From the NCBI GenBank assembly GCA_013203755.1, contig JABMPI010000694.1, positions 1 through 9,049 on the forward strand: DNA of 9,049 bases. Reading direction: 5' to 3'. Below, one piece after another: positions 1 through 7,116 of the stretch (positions are counted from its first letter, which is position 1; each line of letters opens with the position of its first letter). A program made the translations under genes and the position numbers. Source of the DNA: Bacteroidota bacterium. GTDB lineage: Bacteria > Bacteroidota > Bacteroidia > Bacteroidales > Prolixibacteraceae. The notes beneath the pieces are model-generated. The model was not told the DNA's origin. It saw only the letters and a program-made list of their open reading frames with translations, and ran no database searches.

Positions 1-1466
1 ACCCGCGATGAAGCAAAGGAATTAATTAGCTGTTTTTGGATAAAAGTAAACAACCACCCTGCCCCACCAAAAGTGGGAATCACAGCCCGCGAAAGTGGTA
101 CTTTTAACGATTTCACTAACATAAATATTGGAGGCGTAAAATCTGATGGATCCGATGGTGTTAGCGAAGTTTCGTACATTATGCTCGAAATTATTGAAGA
201 GCTGCATGTTTTGCAACCCGGAAATTCGGTTCACATCAGCACAAAAACACCCGACAACTTTTTAAACGCTGCAAGCAAAGTTATTCGCCAGGGACACGCT
301 ATCCGTCAGTTTTTAATCCTGATATTTATATTAAAGAGATGGTACGCCAGGGAAAATCGTTACAAGATGCACGCGAAGGTGGCTGCAGTGGTTGTATCGA
401 GGTGGGTGCTTTTGGAAAAGAGGCGTACTTATTAACCGGTTATCTGAATGTTCCGAAAGTTTTAGAAGTTACCCTAAACAATGGAATAGACCCGCTTACC
501 GGAAAAATTGCAGGAATAGAAACTGGTAATCCACTAGATTTTAAAAGTTACGATAAATTGTACGCAGCATTTATCAAACAGCTAAATTTTGTGGTCGACC
601 AAAAAGTGAGGGTAAGCAATTACATCGATAAAATGTTTGCCAAATATGCTCCGGCACCTTTCCTTTCGGTAGTTATCGAAGATTGCATTTCGAAAGGAAA
701 AGATTACTACAACGGCGGGCCCCGGTACAACACCAATTACATTCAATGTACCGGCTTGGGAACAGTTACCGATAGTCTTTCTGTAATAAAAAAACATATT
801 TTTGAAGATGGCAAATTTGGCATGAACACACTGTTAAATGCGGTTTCAAAAAACTTTGAAGGTGAAGAAAAACTGCGTCAGCGCATAATAAACCGCACAC
901 CATTTTGGGGTAACGACAATGAATATGCCGATGAAATTGCAGTAACCGTTTATAACGATTTGTTGGCTGCCATCGACGGAAAACCCAATACAAAAGGAGA
1001 ATCGTTTCATTTAAATATGCTTTCTACAACTTGCCATGTATATTTTGGGAAAGTGCTGGGAGCAACACCAAACGGACGTTTTGCAGGAAAATCTATCTCC
1101 GACGGAACTTCGCCTTCGCACGGTTGCGATACGCAAGGACCAACTTCTGTAATTCAGTCTCTCGGTAAACTCGACCAAATAAAATCGGGTGGTACTTTAT
1201 TAAATTTGCGTTTTGTACCGAGCCTTGTAAAACGCGAAAAAGACATTGAAAAATTGGGACATCTCATTCGCAGTTACTTTACATTGGGCGGTCACCACAT
1301 TCAATTTAATATTGTTGATACAGCAACACTTTTAGCTGCACAAGCCTGCCCCGAAGATTACAAAGATTTGCTGGTTCGAATGGCAGGTTACAGCGACTAT
1401 TTTAACGATATGAATGCCGATTTACAACAAGAAGTAATTGATAGAACGGAGAATGAAGTTTTTTAA
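1..1466 (+). CDS. hypD: Glycyl radical enzyme, probable trans-4-hydroxy-L-proline dehydratase; 5'-partial and frameshifted
   Basis: This is the C-terminal part of a glycyl radical dehydratase; the N-terminal ~300 residues lie upstream of the window. HypD removes water from trans-4-hydroxy-L-proline to give pyrroline-5-carboxylate, which ProC reduces to proline. The thiyl-radical cysteine lies in a GCIE motif (Cys codon 393-395) and the radical glycine in RMAGYSDYF (Gly codon 1386-1388), 331 residues apart. From memory, Clostridioides difficile HypD uses S334, D339, F340, C434, E436, Y450, T645 and G765. Counting from the Cys, identical residues occur at every one of these offsets, which favours HypD over choline lyase, glycerol dehydratase or PFL. 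Translation runs in frame 1 to about 297 and continues from 300 in another frame, ending at TAA 1464-1466. One base is missing (see 295-300). An ATG at 339 opens the second part but cannot be the true start, because family sequence continues upstream. No proC is visible. Family is certain; the substrate is likely. Confidence 0.85.
295..300 (+). other. Single-base deletion (frameshift) in hypD
   Basis: Upstream, frame 1 reads VIRQGH up to the CAC at 295-297. Downstream, the family sequence YPSVFNPDIYIKEM resumes with TAT at 300-302. Between them only two bases (g298 c299) remain where a GGC glycine codon is expected, so GHGYPS has lost one G. Without correction the first frame runs on into unrelated sequence and stops at 435. 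Homology on both sides is otherwise clean, so this is either a sequencing or assembly error or a very recent mutation. Confidence 0.85.
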
Positions 1467-1484
1467 ATAGATTAATAGTACAGA

Positions 1485-1615
1485 GTAGTGAGACGGCTTC
1501 AACTTGATGTCATTTCGAAGGAGGAACGACTGAGAAATCTGTTCAATACGAGAGAGATTTCTCCTCCGTTATCGTCGAAATAACAAGCCTAATCAACCGT
1601 CTCAATACTCACTAC
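1485..1615. repeat. Palindromic interspersed repeat between hypD and its activase
   Basis: The 155-bp gap between the two genes is almost filled by a nested inverted repeat. Outer arms are GTAGTGAGACGG (1485-1496) and the complement at 1597-1615, which carries a 7-base insertion. Middle arms are TGTCATTTCGA (1508-1518) against TCGAAATAACA (1575-1585), with one mismatch. Inner arms GAGAAATCT (1532-1540) and AGATTTCTC (1555-1563) pair perfectly around a 14-base loop. The ATTTCGA...GAGAAATCT signature resembles repeats I recall as scattered through Bacteroidota genomes; copy number cannot be seen here. It codes for nothing. In the mRNA it would fold into a long hairpin that could attenuate or stabilise the hypD-activase transcript. 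Confidence 0.8.
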
Positions 1616-1621
1616 AATAAA

Positions 1622-2560
1622 ATGATTCCACTAATTTTCGACATAAAACGATACGCCATAAACGATGGACCAGGCATTAGAATAACTATTTTTCTGAAGG
1701 GTTGCCCGCTGTCGTGCAAATGGTGTCACAATCCTGAAAGTCAATCGCCGGAAGTTCAAAAATTTTATACCGCATCGAAATGTATTGGCGCAAAAGACTG
1801 TATTGAAATTTGCCCAAACGATGCATTAACTTTAACTCCCGAAGGAATTACAACTGATTTTGAGGCCTGCAATTTATGTGGAAAATGTGCCGAAGCCTGC
1901 CCCACAAAAGCCATTGAAATGTCGGGAGCAAATTACGATGTTAAAGAGCTTTTAAAAATAATTGAGCGGGAACGTGTTCTCTTCGACCAATCGGGTGGTG
2001 GCTTAACTGTTTCGGGCGGCGAACCATTAATGTTCCCTGAATTCTTAATTGAATTATTGGATGCTTGCGGAGAAAAGAACATTCATAGAACAGTTGACAC
2101 AAGTGGATTTGCTGATACAAGAGTGTTGCTGGAAGTAGCAAAACGTACAGATCTTTTTTTGTATGACCTGAAATTAATGGATTCGGAGAAACACAAAAAA
2201 TGGATGGGTGTTAGTAATCAACTCATTCTCAAAAATTTAAAAAGTTTAGCTGAAACCGGGGCAAATATTAATATTCGGATTCCGCTTATTAAGAATTTAA
2301 ATGCTGATGAAAAAGAACTTACCGAGATGGCTAGATTTATTGCTGAATTACCTTCGAATAGACCCGGTTTGGAAACCGCATCACCCGGGAAAAAAACTGC
2401 GGTAAACTTTCTTCCCTATCATAATATTGCGGCTAATAAATACAACAAATTGGGTTCAAAATATAATGAATTCGAAATGGCTGAACCTTCGCAAGAAGAA
2501 CAAAACATGGCTATTTCAATTTTTAAAGAGTTTGGAATTGAGGTTGAAATCGGAGGGTAA
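1622..2560 (+). CDS. hypE: Glycyl radical enzyme activase (radical SAM), probable HypD activase
   Basis: A 312-residue radical-SAM enzyme that would install the glycyl radical on the preceding dehydratase by hydrogen abstraction with a 5'-deoxyadenosyl radical. The SAM-cluster motif is GCPLSCKWC (C28, C32, C35: CxxxCxxC). An inserted ferredoxin-like domain follows at residues 54-94, with Cys at 54, 60, 64, 83, 86, 89 and 93. The SAM-binding GGEP lies at 132-135, and a TIM-barrel C-terminal half ends in a typical YHN...KY region. Length and domain order fit the GRE activases that carry the ferredoxin insert. Oddly, the first ferredoxin half reads CIGAKDC, with Ala57 where CxxCxxC would have its second cysteine. 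The ATG at 1622 is chosen because the conserved PLIFDIKRYAINDGPG start follows at once; there is no Shine-Dalgarno sequence. Adjacency and strand make it the partner of the upstream gene; the symbol depends on that assignment. Confidence 0.9.
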   Translation: MIPLIFDIKRYAINDGPGIRITIFLKGCPLSCKWCHNPESQSPEVQKFYTASKCIGAKDCIEICPNDALTLTPEGITTDFEACNLCGKCAEACPTKAIEMSGANYDVKELLKIIERERVLFDQSGGGLTVSGGEPLMFPEFLIELLDACGEKNIHRTVDTSGFADTRVLLEVAKRTDLFLYDLKLMDSEKHKKWMGVSNQLILKNLKSLAETGANINIRIPLIKNLNADEKELTEMARFIAELPSNRPGLETASPGKKTAVNFLPYHNIAANKYNKLGSKYNEFEMAEPSQEEQNMAISIFKEFGIEVEIGG

Positions 2561-2568
2561 AAGCTAAA

Positions 2569-2796
2569 TTACTATCGATTCCTTTCAACCACACCTTAAA
2601 CTGGATTTTCAACTCATGTACATTTTCAGAATTTATGAACGCCAGGTTTATTTTATGAACAGGACCCTCTTCCAAATTCATCAAAAACAAAGAATCTTCC
2701 GGAGCAAACTCCTGTTACCGAATCGCGGGATCTCCGAACACTTTCCAATCACCATTTACGTCTACCAGTCTATCGCAAAGTATTTACCAGAAAAAA
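2569..2796 (-). pseudogene. Decayed C-terminal fragment of a sulfatase
   Basis: The reverse strand reads NGDWKVFGDPAIR, stop, QEFAPEDSLFLMNLEE and then NSENVHELKIQFKVWL. This matches, residue by residue, the C-terminus of the intact sulfatase at 3474-4820 (NGDWKLLGNPAIR-YEEFTPEDSLFLVNLKE, then NPEKVKELQMQFEEWL). A TAA at 2715-2717 replaces the Tyr codon. Another stop, at 2784-2786, lies upstream in the same frame. The old terminal TAA (2569-2571) is out of frame, apparently by one lost base. Only the last ~70 residues survive; the catalytic part with the CxPSR motif is absent. The homology starts right at the stop codon of the small membrane protein gene. The fragment is probably the relic of a neighbouring sulfatase, lost by deletion. 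An open frame on the plus strand across it has no sign of being a gene. Confidence 0.8.
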
Positions 2797-3213
2797 TCAG
2801 ATGGCTTTATCCTTTCCCCATGTTAATACGATTATCAAACCTACAATTGCTAAAATGAAAGCCCAAACAACGACATCCACAATTAATGCCGTTAAGTTGT
2901 TGAACATTGTTGACATGGAGTAATTAGACAAATCAGTACTTAATCCAAACAAAATTCCAAACAAGGCTCCGGTTTTTATACCATCAACTATTCCTTTTGC
3001 TCCCGACCATTTCAACACCAAAGTTAAAAATAAGGCCAAAATAAAACTTGCAAGAATCATTGCCCACCAAATCATTAAACCATCAGGCCTGGCAGCACAT
3101 TGATTAAAACTGGTTGCTGTAAAATCTATCAATAAAATTCCATAAATCAGCCAACCCAACAAATAATAAGCAATTCCACCAAAAGCAGTTCCTTTCAAAA
3201 TTTTCATGTTCAT
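2797..3213 (-). CDS. Small four-helix integral membrane protein of unknown function
   Basis: A 138-residue hydrophobic protein I cannot assign to a named family. Four membrane segments are visible, at about residues 8-30, 47-68, 76-93 and 107-131. A polar loop with NQCAARPDG lies between helices 1 and 2 and a STDLSNYSMS stretch between 3 and 4; the tail is short and basic-ended (WGKDKAI). The glycine-rich GGIAYYLLGWLIYG start is reminiscent of DUF1761-type small membrane proteins, but this is only a resemblance. Start ATG 3211-3213 (MNMKILKG); the second Met, two codons on, is equally possible. Upstream on the minus strand, TAAATTGG (3242-3249) is one base off the TAnnTTTG element. Its TGA at 2797-2799 directly abuts the sulfatase remnant. 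It lies downstream of the intact sulfatase on the same strand, separated by 260 bp containing a palindrome. Confidence 0.8.
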   Translation of the reverse strand: MNMKILKGTAFGGIAYYLLGWLIYGILLIDFTATSFNQCAARPDGLMIWWAMILASFILALFLTLVLKWSGAKGIVDGIKTGALFGILFGLSTDLSNYSMSTMFNNLTALIVDVVVWAFILAIVGLIIVLTWGKDKAI

Positions 3214-3300
3214 TTTATTAAGTTTTAAAATTATATAGACTCCAATTTACATGATTTTTTTTATTTGTAAAGCATTATAAGTTACCAATTTCTGCTAATT

Positions 3301-3424
3301 AGTCTTTGCAAGAAAACGCCAAATACTGCGTTACTCTTGTTTTGAAAACAGTCATTTACAGGAGTAAACTCCTTGATTTTCAGAACTTCGAAAGCCTTGT
3401 CTTTGACGTTTTCTTGCAAAGACT
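3301..3424. repeat. 124-bp palindromic repeat element
   Basis: The element is bounded by a perfect 18-bp inverted repeat, AGTCTTTGCAAGAAAACG at 3301-3318 and its complement at 3407-3424. At its centre is a second hairpin, AGGAGT-AA-ACTCCT (3360-3373). The arms between are imperfectly complementary (for example TTTGAAAACA near 3341 against GATTTTCAGAA near 3375), so the whole unit is one long, decayed palindrome. An extra partial copy of the arm, GTTTTCTTGCA, lies just outside at 3438-3448. It is too short to code for a transposase and no target duplication is evident, so it looks like a non-autonomous MITE- or REP-like element. It sits 50 bp after the sulfatase stop, where it may also end that transcript. 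Confidence 0.85.
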
Positions 3425-3473
3425 TGAAAAAATATGAGTTTTCTTGCAGGAACCAATTATCTTATTACAAGTT

Positions 3474-4820
3474 TTACTTCCGGCTTCTTTCCAGCCACTC
3501 TTCAAACTGCATTTGCAACTCCTTTACCTTTTCAGGATTGGTAGCTGCCAGGTTAGTTGTCTCTCCAATATCCTCTTTTAAATTTACCAGAAACAGCGAA
3601 TCTTCCGGAGTAAACTCTTCATAACGAATGGCAGGATTTCCCAACAATTTCCAATCGCCATTTCGTGCAGCCCACTGTTTACCATGTTGCCAGCTAAAAA
3701 TATCATTGTGAACCGATTTATTTTTCTCATTCATTATAACAGAAACCAAACTTTTCCCGTCTAAATCTTTGGTATCCAAATCTATTCCACACAATTCTGC
3801 CAGTGTTGGCATCCAATCTGCATTCACTGCCATTTGATTACGCACTTGGTTAGCTTTAATTTTTGCCGGCCATTTTATAGCTGCCGGCACCCGAATTCCA
3901 CCTTCAAACAAACACGATTTTGAACCTCGCAAAAACCCCGCATTTCCACCGCCAAAATGAGCGCGCTCCTCGGTGGAATATCCATTATCCGACTGAAATA
4001 TTACGATGGTATTTTCACTCAATCCCAAATCTTCAACTTTTTGTAAAAGTTCACCTATTTTATCGTCCTGCGTGGAAAGAAAAGCTGCGTACAAATCGCG
4101 TGGATATTTCAAACCTCTATCCTGATAATACTTCAGCCACTCCGGAGTTCCCTGGTACGGGTAGTGTGGTGTGTTCATCGCGAAATAGATAAAAAACGGA
4201 TTCTCCTTGTTTTTATCCATAAACTCCGAAGCTTCCTTTACAAGTAAATCGGGAAAATATTCACCCGGATAAAAAACCTCCTCACCATTTCGGTACAGAT
4301 CATGACGATTAGGACCATTCCAATAAAAGAAGTGCGAAAAATTATCGATACACCCCACCAAATGACCAAATGAATAATCAAAACCTTGTGCATTTGGTTG
4401 CTTTTCTGTGGGATGTCCCAAATGCCATTTACCAATATGCCCCGTTTTATAACCTGCATCTTTAAACATTTCTGCCATTGTATATTGACTTCCCGGCATT
4501 CCACTTCTGGGATTAGTAGGACTAACATTTCCGGGAACCCCTGCTCTTTGCGGTGTTTTTCCGGTTAGCAATCCGGCACGTGATGGCGAACAAACCGGTG
4601 CCCCGTAAAACTGGGTAAATTTCACTCCGCTGTTTACTATTTTATCCATGTTTGGAGTAACTAAATCTGTGGCTCCATAACTGTTCAAATCAATTGCTCC
4701 CTGATCGTCGGTATAAATTATTATTACGTTGGGTTTATCCGATTTTTCATTTTCTATTGTACAAGAAAATCCACTTGCCAACACTAAAAAAGCGAATATA
4801 ATTTTACTGAAATCGTTCAT
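3474..4820 (-). CDS. Type I sulfatase (formylglycine-dependent), probable lipoprotein
   Basis: A 448-residue sulfatase that hydrolyses a sulfate ester, probably on an external glycan. The metal site starts with YTDDQG (D38, D39). The formylglycine motif is CSPSRAGLLTG with the modified Cys at 77, so it needs FGE or an anaerobic maturase, not seen here. GHIGKWHLG supplies K131 and H133, H219 lies in NTPHYPY, SDNG gives D278 and N279, and K301 precedes GGIRVP. The alkaline-phosphatase-fold core and the small C-terminal domain (NGDWKLL to the end) are complete. The N-terminus is hydrophobic (residues 7-19) with Cys20 followed by TIENEK, which suggests a lipoprotein. The -3 residue is Gly, so the lipobox is not classical. 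The subfamily and sulfated substrate cannot be told; no SusC/SusD or glycoside hydrolase gene is in view. The leader beginning MNDFSKIIFAF supports the start at 4820. Confidence 0.95.
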   Translation of the reverse strand: MNDFSKIIFAFLVLASGFSCTIENEKSDKPNVIIIYTDDQGAIDLNSYGATDLVTPNMDKIVNSGVKFTQFYGAPVCSPSRAGLLTGKTPQRAGVPGNVSPTNPRSGMPGSQYTMAEMFKDAGYKTGHIGKWHLGHPTEKQPNAQGFDYSFGHLVGCIDNFSHFFYWNGPNRHDLYRNGEEVFYPGEYFPDLLVKEASEFMDKNKENPFFIYFAMNTPHYPYQGTPEWLKYYQDRGLKYPRDLYAAFLSTQDDKIGELLQKVEDLGLSENTIVIFQSDNGYSTEERAHFGGGNAGFLRGSKSCLFEGGIRVPAAIKWPAKIKANQVRNQMAVNADWMPTLAELCGIDLDTKDLDGKSLVSVIMNEKNKSVHNDIFSWQHGKQWAARNGDWKLLGNPAIRYEEFTPEDSLFLVNLKEDIGETTNLAATNPEKVKELQMQFEEWLERSRK

Positions 4821-4865
4821 ATTTTTGTTATTTGATATTTGTCTTTTTGAATTGTTATTTCAATC

Positions 4866-4905
4866 GCTACATTCCAACATTTTCAACCGTTCCGTCAAAT
4901 GTAGC
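4866..4905 (-). promoter_or_regulatory. Candidate sulfatase promoter -7 element with overlapping inverted repeat
   Basis: Read on the minus strand, TACATTTG (4896-4903) is an exact match to the Bacteroidota -7 consensus TAnnTTTG. It would start transcription about 70 bases before the sulfatase ATG. No clear TTTG is seen at the -33 position. The element is part of an 8-bp perfect inverted repeat (GCTACATT at 4866-4873, AATGTAGC at 4898-4905; 24-base spacer), so one arm covers the -7 box and the other the early transcript. This could be an operator or a 5' hairpin, or chance; both roles are inferred. Confidence 0.35.
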
Positions 4906-5099
4906 AATTCCAGATTTGCAATGTATTTTCGTATACGATTATATTCTGTATCATTTCTAATAATTCGATCATGGAATCCCGATTGCCAAATTTTTGTTCA
5001 TTTTGAATTATTCAATACACTATCAATTTTTAATATACTTTTTGCAATCGTTAAAACTTTTGTATTTTCCCGATGTTTAAAATTTCAAACAAAAATATT

Positions 5100-5897
5100 A
5101 TGCAATACGAAGGCAACATCTATAAAATGCGGACAGAACTTGCAAGTCCGGTTAACTATTTTTTACCAATTGGCGAAAATCAAATAGCCATGAATGCTTT
5201 GATTGGGAAGGAAATTAAAATGAATTTCACCGGACAAATCAACTGCATTTCATGTGGAAAACGAACCAAAACTTCCTTTCATCAGGGGTTTTGCTACAAC
5301 TGTCTTCAAACTGCCCCCGAAGCATCCGAGTCGGTTATTAGACCGGAATTATCGAAATCGCATTTGGGAATTGCCCGCAATTTAGAGTGGGCACAAAAAC
5401 ACGACCTTGTTGACCACTTTGTTTATCTGGCAGTTTCGAGCGAAATAAAAGTGGGAGTTACACGCAATCATCAAATTCCAACCCGCTGGATTGACCAGGG
5501 AGCCAGTTACGCAATTAAATTAGCTACAACTCCAAACCGACACATTGCCGGGGTAATGGAAGTTTTTTTAAAAACCCATTTTACAGATAAAACCAACTGG
5601 CGGGCAATGTTAAAAAACGAAGTGGCTGAAAATATTAATTTGGATGAAGAAAAAGAAAAGGTAATTCAACTTCTACCTGCTGAGCTAAAAAAATACATTG
5701 AGCCTGATAATTCAACAACTGCAATAGAATATCCTGTTCAGCAATATCCGCAAAAAATTAAAAGTATTGGATTCGATAAAATACCAACAATAAAAGGTGT
5801 TTTAAAAGGGATAAAAGGACAATATCTAATTTTTGAAAATGATACAGTTTTGAACATCAGAAAACATAACGGGTATTTTTTACAGATTGAATATTAA
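5100..5897 (+). CDS. DUF2797 family protein with zinc ribbon and GIY-YIG-like centre
   Basis: A 265-residue cytosolic protein of the uncharacterised DUF2797 family, recognised by its MQYEGN...KMRTELASPVNYFLPIG start and the VGVTR...PTRWIDQGA block. Residues 49-68 form a four-cysteine zinc-ribbon-like site (C49, C52, C65, C68, in CISCGKRTK and GFCYNCL). Residues 108-160 hold VYLAVSSEIKVGVTR, R129 in PTRWIDQGA and E154 in MEVFLK, followed by the conserved SDKTNWR-like block FTDKTNWR. The spacing resembles a GIY-YIG nuclease core, but this is my inference and no function is established. The C-terminal ~60 residues look like a small beta domain. An in-frame ATG at 5073 would add nine residues (MFKISNKNI). 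I prefer 5100, where family similarity begins. It is divergent from the sulfatase and upstream of the aminotransferase by 183 bp, probably a separate unit. Confidence 0.9.
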   Translation: MQYEGNIYKMRTELASPVNYFLPIGENQIAMNALIGKEIKMNFTGQINCISCGKRTKTSFHQGFCYNCLQTAPEASESVIRPELSKSHLGIARNLEWAQKHDLVDHFVYLAVSSEIKVGVTRNHQIPTRWIDQGASYAIKLATTPNRHIAGVMEVFLKTHFTDKTNWRAMLKNEVAENINLDEEKEKVIQLLPAELKKYIEPDNSTTAIEYPVQQYPQKIKSIGFDKIPTIKGVLKGIKGQYLIFENDTVLNIRKHNGYFLQIEY

Positions 5898-6010
5898 AAC
5901 AATTCTCTTCAATATTCAAAATTTCCAATTTCTATTTTAACCAGTTGTAAAACATTTGATCTTTCAACCTTTACCTGACTTTTCTCGTACTTCGAATCCA
6001 TAAAAATTTA

Positions 6011-6018
6011 TTAATTTG
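6011..6018 (+). promoter_or_regulatory. ilvE: Candidate -7 element for the aminotransferase gene
   Basis: TTAATTTG followed by CC matches five of the six fixed positions of TAnnTTTG. It lies 62 bases before the ATG at 6081 and would give a leader of about 55 bases. No clear -33 TTTG is present, so the call is tentative. Confidence 0.3.
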
Positions 6019-6080
6019 CCCTCGCAATTCAAAAAAATAGGTTGAATTCAATAATAGCCAATACGAAAGAGGAAGAACAA

Positions 6081-7094
6081 ATGGAAAATATCGACTGGAA
6101 AAACCTGGGATTTGGGTATCAAGATACAGATTACAATGTTCGTTGTTATTACAAAAATGGGGAATGGGGCGAGCTGGAAACTAGTTCGTCGAATACCATT
6201 AATATCCACATGGCGGCAACTGCACTTCATTATGGACAGGAATCTTTTGAAGGATTAAAAGCCTTTAAAGGCAAAGATGGAAAAATTCGTGTTTTTAGAA
6301 TGGATGAAAATGCCAAACGAATGCAAGACTCTGCTGATGGTATTTTAATGGAAAAACTTCCCATAAATAAATTTATGGAAGCAGTTCGCAAAGCTGTGAA
6401 ATTGAACGAACGTTTTGTTCCTCCATACGACTCTGGTGCTGCTTTATATATTCGTCCGTTACTTATTGGTAGCGGTCCGCAAATTGGTGTTTGTCCGGCA
6501 GAGGAATATCTTTTTATGATTTTTGTAATGCCAGTTGGACCCTATTTCCCCGAAGGTTTTAAACCAACCGATTTGGTTATTATGCGTGAGTTCGACCGCG
6601 CCGCACCACAAGGAACCGGAAAATACAAAGTTGGTGGAAACTACGCAGCCAGCATGTACGAAGGCAAAAAAGCAAAAGCCGGTGGCTTTTCAGCGGTTCT
6701 TTATCTGGATAGTAAAGAGAAAAAATACATCGACGAATGTGGCCCAGCCAATTTCTTCGGAATAAAAAATAATACATACATCACTCCTGAATCCGATTCA
6801 ATTTTACCATCGATTACCAACAAAAGTCTGATGGTTTTAGCTGAAGAGATGGGATTAAAAGTAGAACGTCGTAAAGTTCCTTACGAAGAACTTGCAGATT
6901 TGGAAGAGGTAGGTGCATGTGGAACTGCTGCCGTAATTTCACCCATTAAAGGTATTTACGATAACGACAACGATAAGTGGTTTAAATATGGTGACGAGCC
7001 CGGCGAGTGGTCGACAAAACTCTACAATAAATTAAGAGCCATTCAATATGGCGATGAACCTGATAAGTATGGTTGGGTGGAAGTTATTGACTAG
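6081..7094 (+). CDS. ilvE: Branched-chain amino acid aminotransferase
   Basis: A 337-residue PLP enzyme of fold type IV that exchanges the amino group between leucine, isoleucine or valine and 2-oxoglutarate. This is the last step of branched-chain amino acid synthesis and the first of breakdown. The length and sequence fit the eukaryote-like BCAT group usual in Bacteroidota. The Schiff-base lysine is K183 in GKYKVGGNYAAS. HYGQESFEGLKAF (50-62), YIRPLL (123-128), YIDECGPANFFGI (216-228) and GACGTAAVISP (278-288) form the substrate and cofactor pockets; E219 would contact the pyridine nitrogen. The ATG at 6081 is chosen because family sequence begins MENIDWKNLGFGY there and a purine-rich GAGGAAG sits 7-10 bases upstream. 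A TTG at 6042 in frame would add 13 unlike residues. The gene stands alone, 183 bp after DUF2797, and is followed by an intrinsic terminator. Confidence 0.96.
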   Translation: MENIDWKNLGFGYQDTDYNVRCYYKNGEWGELETSSSNTINIHMAATALHYGQESFEGLKAFKGKDGKIRVFRMDENAKRMQDSADGILMEKLPINKFMEAVRKAVKLNERFVPPYDSGAALYIRPLLIGSGPQIGVCPAEEYLFMIFVMPVGPYFPEGFKPTDLVIMREFDRAAPQGTGKYKVGGNYAASMYEGKKAKAGGFSAVLYLDSKEKKYIDECGPANFFGIKNNTYITPESDSILPSITNKSLMVLAEEMGLKVERRKVPYEELADLEEVGACGTAAVISPIKGIYDNDNDKWFKYGDEPGEWSTKLYNKLRAIQYGDEPDKYGWVEVID

Positions 7095-7116
7095 AAAATT
7101 TTACATTAATATATTG

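Noticed and set aside
73..435. Open frame ending at 435 as an independent protein
   Set aside because: It is hypD frame 1 up to 297; the residues after that are out-of-frame translation beyond the one-base deletion.
2616..2858. Plus-strand open frame after the activase
   Set aside because: It lies antisense to the sulfatase remnant and the end of the membrane protein gene, shows no recognisable family features, and the reverse strand explains the region.
3602..3618. GGAGTAAACTC shared between the sulfatase coding region and the centre of the repeat at 3361
   Set aside because: In the sulfatase it encodes the conserved EEFTPED segment, also present in altered form in the remnant, so the short match is best taken as chance.
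3373..3624. Plus-strand open frame at the sulfatase 3' end
   Set aside because: It starts inside the palindromic repeat and runs antisense to the conserved sulfatase C-terminus.
4729..5187. Plus-strand open frame of 152 codons across the divergent promoter region
   Set aside because: It overlaps the sulfatase leader antisense and the DUF2797 start, and the Phe/Ser/Ile-rich product is typical of AT-rich noncoding DNA.
6042..6080. TTG start that would extend the aminotransferase by 13 residues
   Set aside because: The added residues are unlike the family, and the ATG at 6081 has a purine-rich site just upstream and the conserved MENIDW start.
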